DNA of 64,000 nucleotides from Candidatus Leptofilum proximum (GTDB lineage Bacteria; Chloroflexota; Anaerolineae; Promineifilales; Promineifilaceae): NCBI GenBank assembly GCA_016710325.1, contig JADJXK010000002.1, positions 930,001-994,000 on the forward strand, read 5' to 3'. This document shows, piece by piece, positions 15,836-24,003 of this stretch. Position numbers and translations under genes: made by a program. How positions within the stretch are numbered: position 1 is the first letter of the stretch; every line of letters starts with the position of its first letter. The notes below the pieces were generated by a model, which did not search any database, was not told where the DNA came from, and saw only the letters and a list, made by a program, of their open reading frames with translations.

Positions 15836-16041
15836 CGCCCCATTCTTTATGTGCTTCTCTGGGTTAGATGCAGCAGGTTACAAAAGGTGACAATAAATTT
15901 TTCGTAAGAAAAATCGACGTCAAAACTGCGAATCATGCAGCTATTTCAAGCCACGTCACTTTCTCGTATACTTCTCCTGATTTGTCCAGTCAGAAAAACC
16001 AGGTAGTTCTCATAGTTCGAGGGCTTCTGCCGGGAGGTGCG

Positions 16042-17316
16042 ATGATGCTGCAGTGGCAGGTGCTTTACATTCTATCCATCATCCTTACTGTTTTTTTGAT
16101 GGTAACACTCCAATTTTATGCCCTGCGCCTGCGCCACGTACCTGGTGCCGGATTTTTTGCCGCATTCATGCTGCCCGCCATTTGTTGGGCGGTAAATGTA
16201 GCCATTATGGCCCTGGCTCTCCCAGAAACCGGCTTCATCTGGCTGAACATCAAGTACCTCTGGATTGCCGTAACCCCAGTGGCCTTACTGCTGTTTGTCT
16301 TCAGATACACCGGCAAAGATCGATGGCTCGATAAAAAGCATATTGCCGCGCTGCTCATCATTCCCTTTATCACCCAAATCATAGCCTGGACCAACAACCA
16401 GCACAGCCTGATGATTCGCGATCTTCAGTTTGTGCAGTCTGGCATCCTCACCTACATTCCACCGCTGACCTTTGGTCCGTATTACTGGGTTCACACCGGG
16501 TACAGCTACACGCTTACCTTACTCAGCATTGTTTTGGTGGTTGAAACCAGCATTCGAGGTTCTTACCTATACCGCTGGCAGGGCGTCACTCTGGCTGCGG
16601 CCATACTGGTGCCTCTCGTTGGCAATATCCTGCTCATCGCCGACGTTGCCCCTCGGGAGATCGACCCGATGCCGTTTGCGCTGCTCGTGACCAGCCTGCT
16701 GCTCTGGTGGAGCGTGTATCGTTACTATTTGCTGGACCTGGCGCCAGTGGCCAGAAACATTTTTGTCGACATCATGCCCAACGGCATGTTGGCCATCGAC
16801 AGCCGGGAGCGAATTATTGACATCAACCAGACGATGTTAGAGGTGATTGGCGCCGAAGCCAGCCAGGTGATTGGACGGCCGTTCACCCAGGTGCTCAAGC
16901 CGTGGAAAAACATTGTCCAGGATTTGTGCAGTGACTCAAACGTTGGCACAGAAATTACGGTTGGCGACCGGTGGTTTGACCTGCAAGTTAAACCGCTCAC
17001 CAACCGCAAGGGTGAAATGCAGGGGCGGATCATCGTCTTGCATGATATTTCCCAGCGCAAACAGATGGAAGCAGAGCGCGAACGGCTCATTGTCTCCCTG
17101 CAAGACGCCCTGTCTGAGGTTAAAAAGCTAAGCGGCCTACTGCCGATTTGCGCCAGCTGCAAAAAAATCCGGGATGATCAGGGGTATTGGCAGGATGTGG
17201 CTGTGTACATCCGCAACCATTCTGAGGCGGAATTTACGCATGGCATGTGCCCAGAATGCATGGAAGATTTTTATAAAGAGCTGGCCAACAAGCGCCAAGG
17301 CAAAAAGAAGGAGTAG
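16042..17316 (+). CDS. 7TM-PAS membrane sensor with a two-CxxC tail and no kinase domain
   Basis: 424 residues. Seven membrane segments (~6-235) match the 7TM region found at the N-terminus of some histidine kinases. A PAS domain (~245-350: GMLAIDSRERIIDINQTMLE) and a short coiled coil follow. The C-terminus (~375-424) carries LPICASCKKIRDDQGYW and HGMCPECMEDFY, two CxxC pairs that could bind zinc. This tail is common on bacterial PAS/response-regulator proteins; no HisKA or ATPase domain is present. GGGAGGT just before the ATGs at 16042/16045 fixes the start; the in-frame region back to 15868 has no SD sequence. Confidence 0.8.
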   Translation: MMLQWQVLYILSIILTVFLMVTLQFYALRLRHVPGAGFFAAFMLPAICWAVNVAIMALALPETGFIWLNIKYLWIAVTPVALLLFVFRYTGKDRWLDKKHIAALLIIPFITQIIAWTNNQHSLMIRDLQFVQSGILTYIPPLTFGPYYWVHTGYSYTLTLLSIVLVVETSIRGSYLYRWQGVTLAAAILVPLVGNILLIADVAPREIDPMPFALLVTSLLLWWSVYRYYLLDLAPVARNIFVDIMPNGMLAIDSRERIIDINQTMLEVIGAEASQVIGRPFTQVLKPWKNIVQDLCSDSNVGTEITVGDRWFDLQVKPLTNRKGEMQGRIIVLHDISQRKQMEAERERLIVSLQDALSEVKKLSGLLPICASCKKIRDDQGYWQDVAVYIRNHSEAEFTHGMCPECMEDFYKELANKRQGKKKE

Positions 17317-17331
17317 TTGGCAAAGTGAATT

Positions 17332-18357
17332 CTATGCCTGAGAGACCTTGTGGTGAACTTTAAGTAGGGCAATTTTGGTGCTGTGATTAAAGGGGGCGGG
17401 GTCGGTGATGGGCGGCGTGATTTGGGTGTGGGGGTAGCCGGTGCAATCCTCCGGCACGGGGATAAGCTGCTCAATTGCCACGTAGCCGTCGGCGCAGAGC
17501 GCTTCCAGCTCGGCCAGGTATGCGGCCCCGCTGACGTACAGGGCGTTGTTGATGGCGATGATGTGGCCGTTGTGGCGGACTAACGGCCGTACCTTGTTCA
17601 CCAATCTTGCCATCCCCTGGTTTAAATCCACGGTACCTGCGGCCGTTTGCGCAAAAAACGGCGGGTCGAGAAAAACACAGTCAAACTGCTCGCCCGCCCG
17701 CTTGAGCTGGCTCATCTGCCGCCAGAAGTCCCCCGCCTGGAACAACTTTCGGTCAATGGGAAACCCATTCAGCGTGTACGAGGTTTTGGCCACATTGAGA
17801 AAGCGCTTGTTCAGGTCGGTGTGCAGTACGCGACTGGCTCCGGCAGCGGCGGCAGCGGCAGCCGCTGCCGCCAAGCCCAGGCTGCCGGTGTAAGCAAAGG
17901 TGTTCAGCACATCTTTCCCTGCCAGATTATCCAGCGCCCAGCGGCGTACATTGCGTGTGTCCAGGTAAAAGCTGGCGTCCTGGTTCAGCGTCAGGTCCAG
18001 GGCATAACGCACGCCATGCTCGCGGATTTTGGTCGTAAGCTGGCTGCCCCACACCAGCACGCCGCGCTTCTCATCGTCAGAGCCATTGCGGGATTTAACC
18101 AGAACCGCTTGCAGCCAGGGGAACTGCCCAAGCAGCAGCTGCTGAACGGCCGTTAACACCTCATGCAGTTCTTCCGGCGGATCGGCGTAGTTGTAGAGAA
18201 CGGCCGTTGCCCCAAACAGCTCCACCACCAGCTGCGGGCACCCTTCCACGAAGCCGTTGAACAGGCGCACGGCCGTTTCGTGCCGCTCGTCCAGCAAAGG
18301 CAGACGAGCCTGGAGGGAATGGGTTAGGTACGGCCGTACTGTTTCTGGATCGATCAT
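17332..18357 (-). CDS. SAM-dependent methyltransferase, RlmI/RlmK-like
   Basis: 341 residues of the class I methyltransferase group that includes the 23S rRNA cytosine-C5 enzyme RlmI. An N-terminal region (~30-130) leads to the strand-turn-helix DASFYLDTRNVRRW, the SAM site VLNTFAYTGSLGLA and the catalytic-type motif CVFLDPPFF. The SAM loop is followed by ten consecutive Ala codons (17842-17871), longer than I expect here; they use mixed GCN codons. The RNA target is not determined by sequence alone. It stands opposite the sensor gene, with 15 bases between the stop codons. Confidence 0.8.
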   Translation of the reverse strand: MIDPETVRPYLTHSLQARLPLLDERHETAVRLFNGFVEGCPQLVVELFGATAVLYNYADPPEELHEVLTAVQQLLLGQFPWLQAVLVKSRNGSDDEKRGVLVWGSQLTTKIREHGVRYALDLTLNQDASFYLDTRNVRRWALDNLAGKDVLNTFAYTGSLGLAAAAAAAAAAGASRVLHTDLNKRFLNVAKTSYTLNGFPIDRKLFQAGDFWRQMSQLKRAGEQFDCVFLDPPFFAQTAAGTVDLNQGMARLVNKVRPLVRHNGHIIAINNALYVSGAAYLAELEALCADGYVAIEQLIPVPEDCTGYPHTQITPPITDPAPFNHSTKIALLKVHHKVSQA

Positions 18358-18367
18358 GGTCTGAACT

Positions 18368-18428
18368 GTAATTAGGTAATTGAGTAATTGAGTAATCTAA
18401 TTACCCAATTACTTAATTACTCAATTAC
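18368..18428. repeat. GTAATTGA-type tandem-arm palindrome
   Basis: The left arm repeats an 8-base unit (GTAATTAG, GTAATTGA, GTAATTGA, GTAATCTA); the right arm repeats the complement (AATTACCC, AATTACTT, AATTACTC, AATTACC). It lies upstream of the methyltransferase gene and downstream of the dehydrogenase terminator. Related copies are at 21259 and 63712. Confidence 0.8.
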
Positions 18429-18435
18429 CCCGCTA

Positions 18436-18470
18436 TAAAAAAGCCCAGGAACCGCCGCTCCCAGGCTCTT
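18436..18470 (-). terminator. Terminator of the dihydrolipoyl dehydrogenase gene
   Basis: On the minus strand AGCCTGGGA and TTCCTGGGCT pair imperfectly around GCGGCGG and are followed by TTTTTT. It lies about 43 bases after the stop codon. Confidence 0.65.
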
Positions 18471-18512
18471 TCTCAATTAATCTCTTAATTCTCTGCGCCC
18501 TCTGTGGCCACC

Positions 18513-19904
18513 TTAAATATGAATCGCCTCACCCTCCACCGCGTGGGCCGCTTCCATCAGCGCCTCGCTCAGGGTGGGATGGGCGTGCACATTGTGGGCG
18601 ATCTCTTCGGCCGTCAGCTCCGCATTACGCGCCAGCGTCAGCTCCGGCAGCAGTTCGGTGACGTCTGGACCAATCATATGTGCCCCCAAAATCTCGCCAT
18701 ACTGCTTGTCGGCGATGATTTTGACAAAGCCATCCTTCTCGCCCAGCCCCAGCGCCTTGCCGTTAGCAATGAAGGGGAACTGCCCCACGTTGATCTCATA
18801 ACCCGCTTCTTTGGCCTGGGCTTCGGTGTAGCCAAAGCTGGCCACCTGGGGCACGCAGTAAGTGGCGCGCGGCATCATGCGATATTCCAGCGGCGTGGTG
18901 TGTTTGCCCGCAATGGCATCGGCAGCCACAATGCCCATCGCCGAGGCAATATGGGCCAGCCGGTATTCCGTGGCCACGTCACCAATGGCGTAGATGTTAG
19001 GCACGTTGGTACGCATCTGCTCATCAATGGCAATGGCCCCGCGATCCGTCAGGTCAACACCCACGTTTTCCAGGCCGATATTTTCCACATTGGGCAGGAA
19101 GTTAATCGCCAGCATCACCTTATCGCCTTCGAGTTTAGTGCCATCGGCCAGGGCCACCGATACGCTGCCATCGCTCTTCTCGATTTTCTCCACACGGGCA
19201 TTCAGGTGCAGGTTCACACCCATCTTCTTGTACGCTTTTTCCAGGAGATCGCTGACTTCCGGCTCTTCATTGGGCAGGAGGTGGCTCATCATTTCCACAA
19301 TCGTCACCTCGACGCCGTAGTTGGCCCACATGTAGGCAAACTCCACGCCAATGACCCCGCCGCCGACGATGATCAGCTTCTCCGGCAAGGATTCAGACAG
19401 GATGGCCTCGACATACGAGATAATCTGCTCGCCGTCGAACTCGACGCCGGGGATGGTGCGCGGCCGTGCCCCGGTGGCAATGATGATGTTTTTGCCGCTG
19501 ACGGTCTGCTCCTCGCCGCTGTTCAGTGTCACCTGGATGGTGTTGGCATCCGTTAGCTTGCCGGTGCCATCAAAGACGTCGATTTTGTTCTTCTTCATGA
19601 GGAACTGCACACCCTTCACCAACCGCCCCGAGACCTGGCGGCTGCGTTTGAAGGCAACGCTGTAATCCAGCTGCAAATCGGTGAAGGAGAAGCCAAATTC
19701 TTTGGCGCGGTGCTGCAAGGTGTGGGCCACTTCGGCATTTTTGAGCAGCGCTTTGGAAGGAATACAGCCGATGTTGAGGCAAACACCTCCCCAATACTCC
19801 CGTTCGATGATGGCCACTTTGAGCCCATTTTGGGCAGCACGGATGGCGGCCACGTAGCCCCCTGGCCCCGCGCCTAAAACGATAAGATCGTATTGATTGG
19901 TCAT
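18513..19904 (-). CDS. lpdA: Dihydrolipoyl dehydrogenase (E3)
   Basis: 463 residues, the usual E3 length. FAD loop LGAGPGGYVAAIRAAQNG (10-27), redox disulfide Cys42/Cys47 in GGVCLNIGCIPSKALL, NAD loop IVGGGVIGVEFAYMW, FAD contact IYAIGDV, and the C-terminal His-Glu base pair region HAHPTLSEALMEAAHA. It reoxidises dihydrolipoamide of 2-oxoacid dehydrogenase complexes or the glycine cleavage system, reducing NAD+. No E1 or E2 gene is near. The ATG at 19904 is preceded by GGAGTTTTTT; the 32-codon upstream extension has no family match. Confidence 0.95.
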   Translation of the reverse strand: MTNQYDLIVLGAGPGGYVAAIRAAQNGLKVAIIEREYWGGVCLNIGCIPSKALLKNAEVAHTLQHRAKEFGFSFTDLQLDYSVAFKRSRQVSGRLVKGVQFLMKKNKIDVFDGTGKLTDANTIQVTLNSGEEQTVSGKNIIIATGARPRTIPGVEFDGEQIISYVEAILSESLPEKLIIVGGGVIGVEFAYMWANYGVEVTIVEMMSHLLPNEEPEVSDLLEKAYKKMGVNLHLNARVEKIEKSDGSVSVALADGTKLEGDKVMLAINFLPNVENIGLENVGVDLTDRGAIAIDEQMRTNVPNIYAIGDVATEYRLAHIASAMGIVAADAIAGKHTTPLEYRMMPRATYCVPQVASFGYTEAQAKEAGYEINVGQFPFIANGKALGLGEKDGFVKIIADKQYGEILGAHMIGPDVTELLPELTLARNAELTAEEIAHNVHAHPTLSEALMEAAHAVEGEAIHI

Positions 19905-20080
19905 AAAAAACTCCGTTTTGGGTTCAATAAGCCGCGGATTTCGCGGATTTACGCAAATTGGTTTTGCTTGGGCAGCGCCAAGAATTATACCAGCGCCCAA
20001 TCGTAAATCGTAACTTGTTAATCGTCAATGCAGGCAAACGCAGGGGGTGTACCAACAACTTGTCAGGCAAAGCAGTTAAC

Positions 20081-20137
20081 TCACGCAAAGACGCGAAGGC
20101 ACAAAGGGAATATTTAGCGTCTTTGCGACTTGGCGTG
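20081..20137. repeat. CGCAAAGA-type tandem-arm palindrome
   Basis: Left arm of 8-base units (ACGCAAAG, ACGCGAAG, GCACAAAG), right arm with GCGTCTTTGCG and GGCGTGA complementary to it. It lies between divergent genes. Confidence 0.65.
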
Positions 20138-20205
20138 AAATTTAATGACAACTTGTTCGTAGACCTAAACGCAGGCATTTGCGAACAAGTTTCAAGAGAG
20201 ATGCC

Positions 20206-20225
20206 ATTCCCGCGTAGGCGGGAAT
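20206..20225. repeat. dRS3-like ATTCCC-N8-GGGAAT element
   Basis: ATTCCC, GCGTAGGC, GGGAAT: this fits the pattern of the neisserial dRS3 repeat, a target for integration of some filamentous phages there. The inner bases also pair (CCCGC/GCGGG). One copy only in this window. Confidence 0.5.
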
Positions 20226-20310
20226 CCACAGCTGCATCTGAGGACGCTTCCTCCTCGGCATGTTTGTGGTCGGTGAGATGAGTAGATCGCAATAAAACGG
20301 CCGCAACGCT

Positions 20311-20340
20311 TTGCCTGTGGTCTTGTGGTTTGCATATAAT
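20311..20340 (+). promoter_or_regulatory. Promoter of the SH3 protein gene (leaderless)
   Basis: TTGCCT (20311-20316), an 18-bp spacer and a consensus TATAAT (20335-20340). The expected transcript start is at about 20347, one base before the ATG. Confidence 0.7.
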
Positions 20341-20347
20341 ACGCGCC

Positions 20348-21202
20348 ATGGGTTTTCCGACTTGGACATTGATTGGCATGGGCGTTACGGCCGTTCTTGC
20401 CCTGCTTATGACGATACTGGCCTACCTGGCCCAATCGCCGCGCGCCCTCATGCGCCTGGGACTGGTGGGCCAGCGGCTGGATTTGCGCGTGAAGCTGTTT
20501 ACCGGCTACGCGCTGGCCAGCCTCATCCTGATGCTGGGCTTTTTTCTAGCCGGGGTGCCGTTGAACGCCCCCGCCACCGTGGCCGAAGCCACACCGCTCA
20601 GCGAAACGGCCGTTCTCGAACCCACCTCAGCCGTCAGCGAAAGCGGCGCCATGGGCGCTTTGCCGCCATCATCCGAACCAACCAACTTTGTCATTATTAA
20701 CGAGGATGAGCCGGAAGACGCCAGCACTACCCAAACCCCGTCCAGCGGTGCGTTTGGCGGACCGCCGCCGGGCAGCGTGGATGAGGTGGCCACGGAAGAA
20801 GTAACCCCCTCTGCCACACCGGAACAAGCCGGACCTTCCCCGACTCCCGGTGATACCAGCGAGACGGCAACGGCCGTTCCCACCAACGCCCCAGCCGACG
20901 CCAACACCGCCACTCCTAGCCCCAGCCCCACGGCAACGGCCACACCGCTGCCCACGGCCACGCCTACACCCACCATCACCCCAACGCCGATTGCTGGCGC
21001 TACGGGCACTATCAGCACCAACGGCAGCACTCTCTGGGTGCGGCGTTCGCCGGGTGGCCAGCAGCTGGTGATTGTGCAGAATGGTGAGCTGGTGATTGTG
21101 GAAAACGGCCGTGCCAATCAGGGCGGCATCCTCTGGCGTGAAATTCGCACCGTGAACGGTATCGTGGGCTGGGTCCAGGCTGAGTTTCTAGAAGAGCAAT
21201 AA
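20348..21202 (+). CDS. Membrane-anchored SH3b domain protein with a Thr/Pro/Ser stalk
   Basis: 284 residues. Two hydrophobic segments (~5-30 and ~57-73: YALASLILMLGFFLAGV) are followed by a low-complexity Glu/Thr/Pro/Ser stalk (~75-220, TATPLPTATPTPTITPTP) and a C-terminal SH3b domain (~222-284: GSTLWVRRSPGG, GWVQAEFLEE) that probably lies outside the membrane and may bind cell wall. The ATG at 20348 is chosen because the TATAAT element ends 7 bases before it; an upstream TTG at 20330 lies before the -10 box. Confidence 0.75.
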   Translation: MGFPTWTLIGMGVTAVLALLMTILAYLAQSPRALMRLGLVGQRLDLRVKLFTGYALASLILMLGFFLAGVPLNAPATVAEATPLSETAVLEPTSAVSESGAMGALPPSSEPTNFVIINEDEPEDASTTQTPSSGAFGGPPPGSVDEVATEEVTPSATPEQAGPSPTPGDTSETATAVPTNAPADANTATPSPSPTATATPLPTATPTPTITPTPIAGATGTISTNGSTLWVRRSPGGQQLVIVQNGELVIVENGRANQGGILWREIRTVNGIVGWVQAEFLEEQ

Positions 21203-21258
21203 TGTGACCAACTGGCCCGCTGTGCGTCCAAACACAAGGGAAGCAAAAAAGTCATTGA

Positions 21259-21294
21259 GTAATTGGGTGATTAAGTAGTTACCCAATTACCTTT
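21259..21294 (+). terminator. GTAATTGGGT hairpin, probable terminator
   Basis: GTAATTGGGT (21259-21268) and ACCCAATTAC (21281-21290) form an exact 10-bp stem followed by CTTTT, 56 bases after the SH3 gene. It belongs to the GTAATTGA family at 18368 and 63712. Confidence 0.65.
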
Positions 21295-21325
21295 TGAATC
21301 ACCTACAGTTCAAGGAGACCATTTC

Positions 21326-21664
21326 ATGAACCATCCAAAATACGAAGTTTACCAGGGCAATAACGGCCAGTTTTACTTCCGGCTGACCGCCCGCAACGGA
21401 CAAAACATTTTGTCCAGCGAGGGATATGCCTCCAAGACAGGCTGCAAAAGCGGGATCGAATCGGTCAAAAACAACGGCACCAACGACGAGCGATTTGAGA
21501 TTAAGGAAGCAGCCAACGGCAAGTTCTACTTCAGTTTGTTGGCAGCTAACGGGCAGGTGATTGGCAAGAGTCAGATGTACGCTACCGCAGAAACGTGTCA
21601 GGGCGGCATTGAGGCCGTGCAACGTGTTGCCGCCGAAGCGGGCGTGGAAGACACGACGGCTTAA
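21326..21664 (+). CDS. YegP-type protein with two DUF1508 repeats
   Basis: 112 residues containing two DUF1508 repeats: YEVYQGNNGQFYFRLTARNG, then QNILSSEGYASKTGCKSGIE, and again FEIKEAANGKFYFSLLAANG, then QVIGKSQMYATAETCQGGIE. The family is small and cytoplasmic, and its function is not established. CAAGGAGACCATTTC precedes the ATG. Confidence 0.9.
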   Translation: MNHPKYEVYQGNNGQFYFRLTARNGQNILSSEGYASKTGCKSGIESVKNNGTNDERFEIKEAANGKFYFSLLAANGQVIGKSQMYATAETCQGGIEAVQRVAAEAGVEDTTA

Positions 21665-21669
21665 GAGTC

Positions 21670-21733
21670 AGTAAAAAGTGAGATGTGAACGTGGCCCTTA
21701 CTTCTCACTTTTTACTTTTTACTTTTCACTCTT
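21670..21733. terminator. Bidirectional terminator between convergent genes, 7-mer type
   Basis: AGTAAAAAGTGAG (21670-21682) and CTCACTTTTTACT (21704-21716) form an exact 13-bp stem. The right side continues as 7-base units (ACTTTTT, ACTTTTT, ACTTTTC, ACTCTTC). It begins 5 bases after the YegP stop codon and overlaps the stop codon of the convergent ABC1 kinase gene. Confidence 0.8.
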
Positions 21734-23572
21734 CTCCCTTCCTTTTCGGTTCAAATAGAGCAGCGTCCCCGACAGCATCCCCGCGGCGCCTAAAATACTC
21801 CAGCCCAGCTGGCCAATTCGCTTTTCGATGCGTTCGTACTGGCGCAGGGTGTCCCGGTCTGCCTGCACGCGCAGACGGCCGTTTTCTGCCAGCGTCAGCA
21901 AACGTTGTACCTGGGCGGGGGTGTTGAGATACGGCCGCACCAGCTGCCACGCCGTCTCCAGGCCAAAACGCTGGCCCTCGCGGCTGGACACCAGCGCCTC
22001 GCCATACTTTTCGATGAAATACCACGGGTTGATCTGCTCATCCAGCTGCGCCACCAGGCCAGAAACAATGCCCAGCGCCCGCCCCAGGTAAATAAAATCC
22101 TGGGGAATTTGGAAAGGAAAATCAAACAACAGATCGCGGAACTCCTGGCCCAGCTCTTCAATTTCCGCCGGGTCGGGACGAGCCAGGTCCAGCAAGTTGC
22201 GGCCCCAGATGCGGTCCAGCACCGCATTTTGCGCCTCGGCGATACGCACCAGGTCGGCGCCGGGCAAAAAGAAGCCCAGGTTTTGGTATGCCTCGGTGAG
22301 CTTACGGCCGTCGCGCTGCGTCACGCTCACCAACACCTGGCGCAAATTGTCACCCATCAACGAGGGCACCCGCCCCACCATGCCAAAATCCACAAAAATG
22401 AGCCAGAACGGCCGTCCGCGGCCACGATCATCGTCATCTTCAGGCGGCCAGGGGAGATCTGAGCGGGGGCGCACAAACAGGTTGCCAGGATGTGGATCAG
22501 CATGGAAAAAACCTTCACGAAAAATCTGGTCGAAGTAAGTATCCAACAGCGTCTCGGCCACCTCGCGTGGATCGATGTCAACAGCTTCCATCTCAGCCAC
22601 GTTGGTAATTTTGATGGCCTCCACATTTTCCATGACAATGACCCGATCCGTACAATGCTGGCGGTAGATGGCCGGAATGTAAATGCGCTGGCTGTCGGCG
22701 TACATCTCGGCAAAACGCTCGGCGTTGTCCACCTCGGCCCGATAATCCAGCTCTTCCCACAGTGTTTTGGCAAACTCCTCCATCAGCGCGGGCACATCGG
22801 CGCGGCGGGCAATGGGCTTGTAGCGCATCGTCCAGCGGGCCACGATGCGCAGCGCTGCCAGATCCGTCTCAACGATGGCAGCAATGTTCGGCCGCTGCAC
22901 TTTGACAACAACGGCCGTTCCCCGTTCTTCAGACTCATCTCTGGGGTGCAGCCAGGCGCGATGCGTTTGGCCCAGGGAAGCAGCGGCCATCGGCTTCTCT
23001 TCAAACTGGACAAAACGCGGGTAGATGTCGCCCAATTCGGCCTGGATGACGGCAAGAATGCGCCAGGCAGGTTCCGGCGTCACCTCGTCCTGCAGCCCTT
23101 GCAGCTCTTCGGTAATTTCCGGCGGCAGCACATCCACCCGGGCGCTGAGGAACTGCCCCAGCTTGATCATCACCCCGCCCATCTCCAGGGCCAGTTCACG
23201 AAAACGATGCGCCCAGCGGCGGAAGCGGCGCGGGCGGCTCTGGCGCACGGCCGCTTTCACCAGCGGCAGCCGTCCCCCAATAATGTCCCACACGACGAGA
23301 TGCAAAATCACCCGGGCAAAAAAAGTGAGAATACGGCGGAAACGGCCGTCAGCACGGAAGTTTTGTGCAGGCGGCTCTGGGGGAGTAGAAGTTGCTTCTG
23401 TGGGTGGTCCCGGCTGCAGGAAACGGCCGTTTGGCGAGTAGGTGCCATTTAAATGCGGCTTTTGCTCAGCCACATCGTATTCAGTTGGCGCCCCGTCGTG
23501 CGGTCCGGCCATGTGTGTAACCTTTTCTAGCAAAACACAAAACAAATGGCCGGTTGAAAAACGGCCGTTCAT
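21719..23572 (-). CDS. ABC1/UbiB-family atypical protein kinase
   Basis: About 617 residues. The ABC1 core spans ~130-480: the Ala-rich nucleotide loop and conserved MAAASLGQTHRA, a KVQRPNIAAIVETDLAALR segment with the ATP-contacting Lys, the HADPHPGNLF catalytic loop and DFGMVGR metal site. A C-terminal hydrophobic helix (QLGWSILGAAGMLSGTLLY) may anchor it. The family supports quinone biosynthesis or lipid homeostasis through an ATPase activity. Start choice: a TATAAT on the minus strand (23585-23580) places the transcript start at ~23573, favouring the ATG at 23572; an ATG at 23512 (MAGPHDGAP) is the alternative. Confidence 0.88.
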   Translation of the reverse strand: MNGRFSTGHLFCVLLEKVTHMAGPHDGAPTEYDVAEQKPHLNGTYSPNGRFLQPGPPTEATSTPPEPPAQNFRADGRFRRILTFFARVILHLVVWDIIGGRLPLVKAAVRQSRPRRFRRWAHRFRELALEMGGVMIKLGQFLSARVDVLPPEITEELQGLQDEVTPEPAWRILAVIQAELGDIYPRFVQFEEKPMAAASLGQTHRAWLHPRDESEERGTAVVVKVQRPNIAAIVETDLAALRIVARWTMRYKPIARRADVPALMEEFAKTLWEELDYRAEVDNAERFAEMYADSQRIYIPAIYRQHCTDRVIVMENVEAIKITNVAEMEAVDIDPREVAETLLDTYFDQIFREGFFHADPHPGNLFVRPRSDLPWPPEDDDDRGRGRPFWLIFVDFGMVGRVPSLMGDNLRQVLVSVTQRDGRKLTEAYQNLGFFLPGADLVRIAEAQNAVLDRIWGRNLLDLARPDPAEIEELGQEFRDLLFDFPFQIPQDFIYLGRALGIVSGLVAQLDEQINPWYFIEKYGEALVSSREGQRFGLETAWQLVRPYLNTPAQVQRLLTLAENGRLRVQADRDTLRQYERIEKRIGQLGWSILGAAGMLSGTLLYLNRKGREKSEK

Positions 23573-23579
23573 GCCCACC

Positions 23580-23585
23580 ATTATA
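23580..23585 (-). promoter_or_regulatory. TATAAT -10 box of the ABC1 kinase gene
   Basis: A consensus TATAAT on the minus strand ends 8 bases before the ATG at 23572. The -35 region (ACGCAC at 17 bp) is poor. Confidence 0.4.
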
Positions 23586-23670
23586 CTCCGAACCGGCAGA
23601 TAGTGCGTATTTGGGTGGGGTTACGGCCGTGTTCAAACAATTTCCCCACGTTGATGTAAATAGCCATCCA

Positions 23671-23782
23671 GATTTCATAGGGTTCGGTGTGAAGCGCGAA
23701 ACGTGAAACGTGATGCCTCTCTGGTCACGTTTCACGTTTCCCGCATCACAACTTTCAACCTCGTGAATTTCCAAAGAACTGC
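23671..23782. repeat. GTGAAAC-type dispersed palindrome, copy C
   Basis: GTGAAGC, GCGAAAC, GTGAAAC units face CACGTTT, CACGTTT, CCCGCATCAC; the loop carries CTCTCTGGTCA as in other copies, and CGTGAATTTCCAAAGA follows. It lies about 40 bases downstream of tRNA-Glu. Confidence 0.7.
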
Positions 23783-23823
23783 CAATAAAAAAGGCTTCAT
23801 CCGCAGCGGATGAAGCCTTGTGA

Positions 23824-23896
23824 TGCCCCGTAGGGGACTCGAACCCCTGTTTTAGCCTTGAGAGGGCTACGTCCTGGGCCACTAGACGAACGGGGC
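23824..23896 (-). tRNA. tRNA-Glu (anticodon CTC)
   Basis: Complete cloverleaf of 73 bases on the minus strand: 7-bp acceptor GCCCCGT/ACGGGGC, D arm with TAGTGGCCCAGGAC, anticodon arm TAGCC-CTCTCAA-GGCTA with anticodon CTC reading GAG, and T arm GGGG-TTCGAGT-CCCC. CCA is not encoded. Confidence 0.95.
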
Positions 23897-23965
23897 GTTT
23901 GTGAACCCGGTTATGGGATAAACTGCGAGCAAATTCTAGCAAACGGCCGTCCCCGTGTCAAAGAG

Positions 23966-23994
23966 TTGGTGATTCTGTGGCCACATGCCATAAT
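23966..23994 (+). promoter_or_regulatory. Promoter of the DMT transporter gene (near-leaderless)
   Basis: TTGGTG (23966-23971), a 17-bp spacer and CATAAT (23989-23994); the expected start is about 3 bases before the ATG at 24004, which has no SD sequence. Confidence 0.55.
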
Positions 23995-24003
23995 CCGCCG
24001 CTC

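Larger units (their letters stand above)
19905..20310. other. Repeat-rich intergenic region
   Basis: No gene is visible in this 406-base stretch. It contains the CGCAAAGA palindrome (20081-20137), an exact 10-bp inverted repeat AACTTGTTCG/CGAACAAGTT (20150-20159 and 20182-20191), and an ATTCCC-N8-GGGAAT element (20206-20225). Confidence 0.6.

Noticed and set aside
15868..16041. N-terminal extension of the 7TM sensor from an ATG at 15868
   Set aside because: The 58 extra residues are polar and unlike the family, and a strong SD sequence lies directly before the ATGs at 16042/16045.
18504..19556. Long open frame on the plus strand opposite the dihydrolipoyl dehydrogenase gene (350 codons)
   Set aside because: It is antisense to a gene with every E3 motif and its translation is His/Arg/Gln-rich without domain likeness; long antisense frames are expected in GC-rich genes.
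21697..21740. 7-mer palindromes as remnants of insertion sequences
   Set aside because: No transposase fragment or target duplication is visible at these sites; only the GTGAAAC family has shared flanks suggesting mobility.
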